Positions 61,456 through 64,000 of a DNA stretch of 64,000 nt are shown here, piece by piece. Numbering within the stretch: position 1 is the stretch's first letter; each line of letters opens with the position of its first letter. The position numbers were made by a program, and so were the translations under genes. The notes beneath the pieces were generated by a model. That model was not told the origin of the DNA and did not search any database. It saw only the letters and a program-made list of their open reading frames with translations. Source of the DNA: Laguncularia racemosa (lineage: Eukaryota > Streptophyta > Magnoliopsida > Myrtales > Combretaceae); assembly GCA_037954665.1 (NCBI GenBank), contig JBBMOL010000081.1:3394313-3458312 (forward strand), given 5' to 3'.

Positions 61456-62271
61456 GAAAGTATTGATTGTAGGTTTCACTTAAGCCCTAGTAAAAAATGA
61501 CCCCTTATATGATTTATTATAAGAATAAAAGTTCTTTTACATGATTTGCCGCTTTCTCTCATACTTTAAATCTCTCTTGCTCCATAACTCTTAGGCAAGG
61601 TACCTATCTAATGAAAACTCCTCAACGCTTGCCTTTGAATAATGGTAATTCTAAACTCAAATAAATGATGGCTTATGAAGTGCCATGCTGCATTATTTCC
61701 ACCATCATGCTCATTTAGAGATTGACTATAATTTCTTAAAGGATATGAGTTTACCACTCATTGAGATTAATTCTCTTAATCTACCATATGCAGATAATAT
61801 AACCACACCTAGGATCATCGACCAATTATATATGGTTATGCATGATTAACCTAGTGTTAATACTATTAGACTTCCATTAGTGAATAGAAAATGTAAGCCG
61901 ATTCACTAGCTTCAAGGTAATTAGTCCAAAATGAGGAAGCATAGGAAAATAAGGAAAAGTGCATCAGGTTGAGCATTATCACTTATTACAAGGGAAATTT
62001 ATGGAACATTCAAAGCCAAGAAATTTCATAAAAATGGTATGTGTAATTTAATAATATTTACAAGAAATTAAGTAAAGTTGTGAATTATAGGGGATTCGCA
62101 ACTTAGAGCACATTTATCAAAGGATCACAATAGAGGAAATTTATGAAATCTAAGAACAAATCCTAAATTGTAAAAGCAAGGCACAAAGTTTGTTGTAGTT
62201 GGAAAAGAGCCCTTGAAATGATCAAGTAATTAAAAAGACCTCTATGTTGAAACATAATTAAACCAATATAA
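61456..62271. repeat. Block Z, copy C, cut at 62,272
   Basis: Matches 47,301-48,135 up to gaaacataattaaaccaatata, then breaks where tgtaatgcccc begins. The remainder of the block, present in A and B, is missing from the window and may lie beyond 64,000. Confidence 0.75.
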
Positions 62272-63264
62272 TGTAATGCCCCAAAACCTAAGACATCACA
62301 ACCCACCACATGTCATTACTATAAAGCAACATGCTAAGGCTCTAAATCTCTGTACCATTTTAAACCTGTTCATCTCTACTTACATTCATACCATTATAAA
62401 CTCTATAAAAGAAATGAATGACTCTCAAGTGAGTCATTCCAATTTTCATTATTTAAACCAACACAAATAATCATAAATTAAAATCCAAGATAAACATTTA
62501 TCCTCATATAATAATTAACATAAATAGAAATCTAGTAACTATCTCCATATTCTCAACTCAACAACTTAAAGTTCTAATCACAATTCTTTCATAATTTCCC
62601 CATCACTCTTCATCCACATAATAATAATGTTCTCTCTCGTATTTATCCACGTAATGTCCCACTAAATTTCCATTTTCATCATAGTCAATACGTTCATCAT
62701 TCTCACCTATAACTAAAAAAATAAATAAATAAAAGAGGGATGAGCTAAAGCTTAGTAAGTGAATACTGCACCAACATATGCATGCCACACAATAACAATA
62801 TCACATACGTCTATGCAATAGTAATCTTCAACATATCAATTCATTAGGTTATTTATCATCATTTAATCAACACATAATATAGGGATACTCATGACCCTGA
62901 TACACATACAATATTATGTATATATACAATCCTAACAGGAACTGCTACTGTAGGCCTCATCTAAACCCTCATCTACTTCAGATCATTTGAATACATAACT
63001 CCACTAAGGACAGCGCAGCATACCGATCATCGAGGTACCCCTTAAGGATTTGCCACTAAGGGCCCTTAAGCTGAGTCAAGCACATGCAACATACACCATT
63101 AAGTTCATATGACATTTTAAAATTCATTAACACTACTTGAAATCATTAAACAACTACCTAACAATCACAATCAGCAAAACAAAGTAAACACATACCTAAA
63201 AGGGTGTTCCTACTATAATCTTGTGCGTCTCTAAAGAAAGGAATTAAACTTGTTCAAATATAAA
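62272..63264. mobile_element. LTR-like fragment of another element family
   Basis: Starts tgtaatgccccaaaacc, in the style of plant LTR edges, exactly where block Z is interrupted. Contains gagctaaagcttagtaagtg (62,740), echoing the cacactacgactcagtgaa block of the LARD LTRs, so likely the same general kind of LTR. A 61-codon minus-strand frame (62,603-62,788, with DERIDYDENGNLVGHYVDKY) is open and not low complexity; I do not recognise it. Truncated by the LARD LTR at 63,265. Confidence 0.5.
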
Positions 63265-64000
63265 TGTCAAACCCTGAAAGGGAGCCTAGAAGTTTCCACT
63301 AAAATCATCATGGCACGTGTACACCCGTTACATGATAATTGTCTTCCGAGCCAAAGATCGTAAGACTCTAAGTAAATAATTACATTTATGACTAATCATA
63401 GTCCATATAATTAGATAATAAAATATAACTATGGATCCCGTATCCTACAGTCAATTATGATCGCAGAGAATTGGTATCCCCTACCAACTAGTAAAATAGG
63501 ATAAATCTTAGGTTTCACGAATTCAATTTTTATTTACATAGGGGTCCTAACATTTCATCTAAACAATCTATCCTTCACAATTCTTACTTTGTTGTTCTGG
63601 TCTTCCAAAAACTCTCGACACTTCACATCTCATCCCATCTCGAGCTTTCAAAATCACTACCTACAAAAAGGGTCTGTGGAGAGGTAAGCACACTATGGCT
63701 CAGTGAATGGAATGGTAACACTTTCAATGCTACGTATATATAAGCAATTTCAATCAAGTTATCAAATCATATGCTATACATGAACAACCATATGAATGCA
63801 GCATTTCATGTTGTCTTCCGGTAACCGACGTGAAGTTTAGGGTTTACACCCCCCCTTAACCTTGGGTTAGAGATTCCGAAGCCACCATTAGTGTCCGGGT
63901 CTTACTCACATCTTCATTACTCTTATTACTTATTTATACTGTATCTTAGCTTTAATGTTTTAGGCTCAGGTGCCTCAATACACTGAGCATTACACCCATA
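63265..64000 (-). repeat. Third LTR copy of the LARD-like family (partial)
   Basis: From tgtcaaaccctgaaaggg onward it is collinear with 32,970-33,705 and 39,939-40,675, for example gtttccactaaaa, catggcacgtgtacacccg and ttacatgataa. It is more diverged from both than they are from each other in the parts compared. It leaves the window, so whether it carries the LARP6/mTERF/SFR2 fragments cannot be seen. Confidence 0.85.

Noticed and set aside
1..64000. tRNA or rRNA genes, CRISPR arrays, bacterial operons, organelle DNA insertions
   Set aside because: No supporting structure or sequence seen; tRNA-like text is limited to a retroelement primer-binding site.

Overview
The window reads as nuclear DNA of a flowering plant, most likely a eudicot; I cannot name the species. 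It is strongly AT-rich and dense in TA microsatellites. It holds plant-type Ty3/gypsy remnants and relics of plant gene families: PMEI/invertase inhibitor, LARP6, plant-type mTERF and the galactolipid enzyme SFR2. I found no protein-coding gene that looks intact. Almost everything recognisable is a decayed retrotransposon or a pseudogene, as expected of pericentromeric or otherwise repeat-rich chromatin.

Layout. 1-1.3 kb: a repeat (S) that recurs at 49.2-50.1 kb. 1.3-9.2 kb: a decayed Tat-like gypsy element, with pol on the plus strand (RT, RNase H, integrase) followed by a long extra reading frame on the minus strand (gypsy-type 'Transposase_28' domain plus coiled coil). 9.3-14.2 kb: a second gypsy element (LTR, PBS-like site, gag, protease, RT, integrase), broken by an insertion of about 1.5 kb. 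14.2-25.2 kb: AT-rich sequence without recognisable genes. 25.3 kb: a possible orphan first exon. About 25.5-28.3 kb: a long minus-strand LTR with its polypurine tract. About 29.3-29.7 kb: a fold-back, MULE-like element. 31.1-62.3 kb: a decayed tandem array of three PMEI-domain pseudogenes (A at 31.1, B at 46.7, C at 60.9 kb) with shared flanks (X, Y, Z and S blocks), split by later insertions.

The most striking object is at 32,970-44,731: an 11.76-kb retrotransposon derivative with exact gtgtc target duplications, TG...CA LTR ends, a PBS-like site and a polypurine tract. It is minus-oriented, with LTRs of 5.86 and 4.79 kb around an internal part of only 1.1 kb. Both LTRs carry, in the sense of the element, fragments of three unrelated host genes: a LARP6-type La protein, a plant mTERF and SFR2. 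The left LTR alone has a later nested 1.04-kb insertion. The uninterrupted target sequence survives at about 59.05 kb. A third LTR of this family starts at 63,265 and runs off the window.

The genes do not form a pathway. The window shows tandem duplication of an inhibitor-like gene, its inactivation, and repeated nested retrotransposon insertion. One family seems to have acted as a carrier of shuffled host exons. Product calls come from reading translations by eye; no database search was run.
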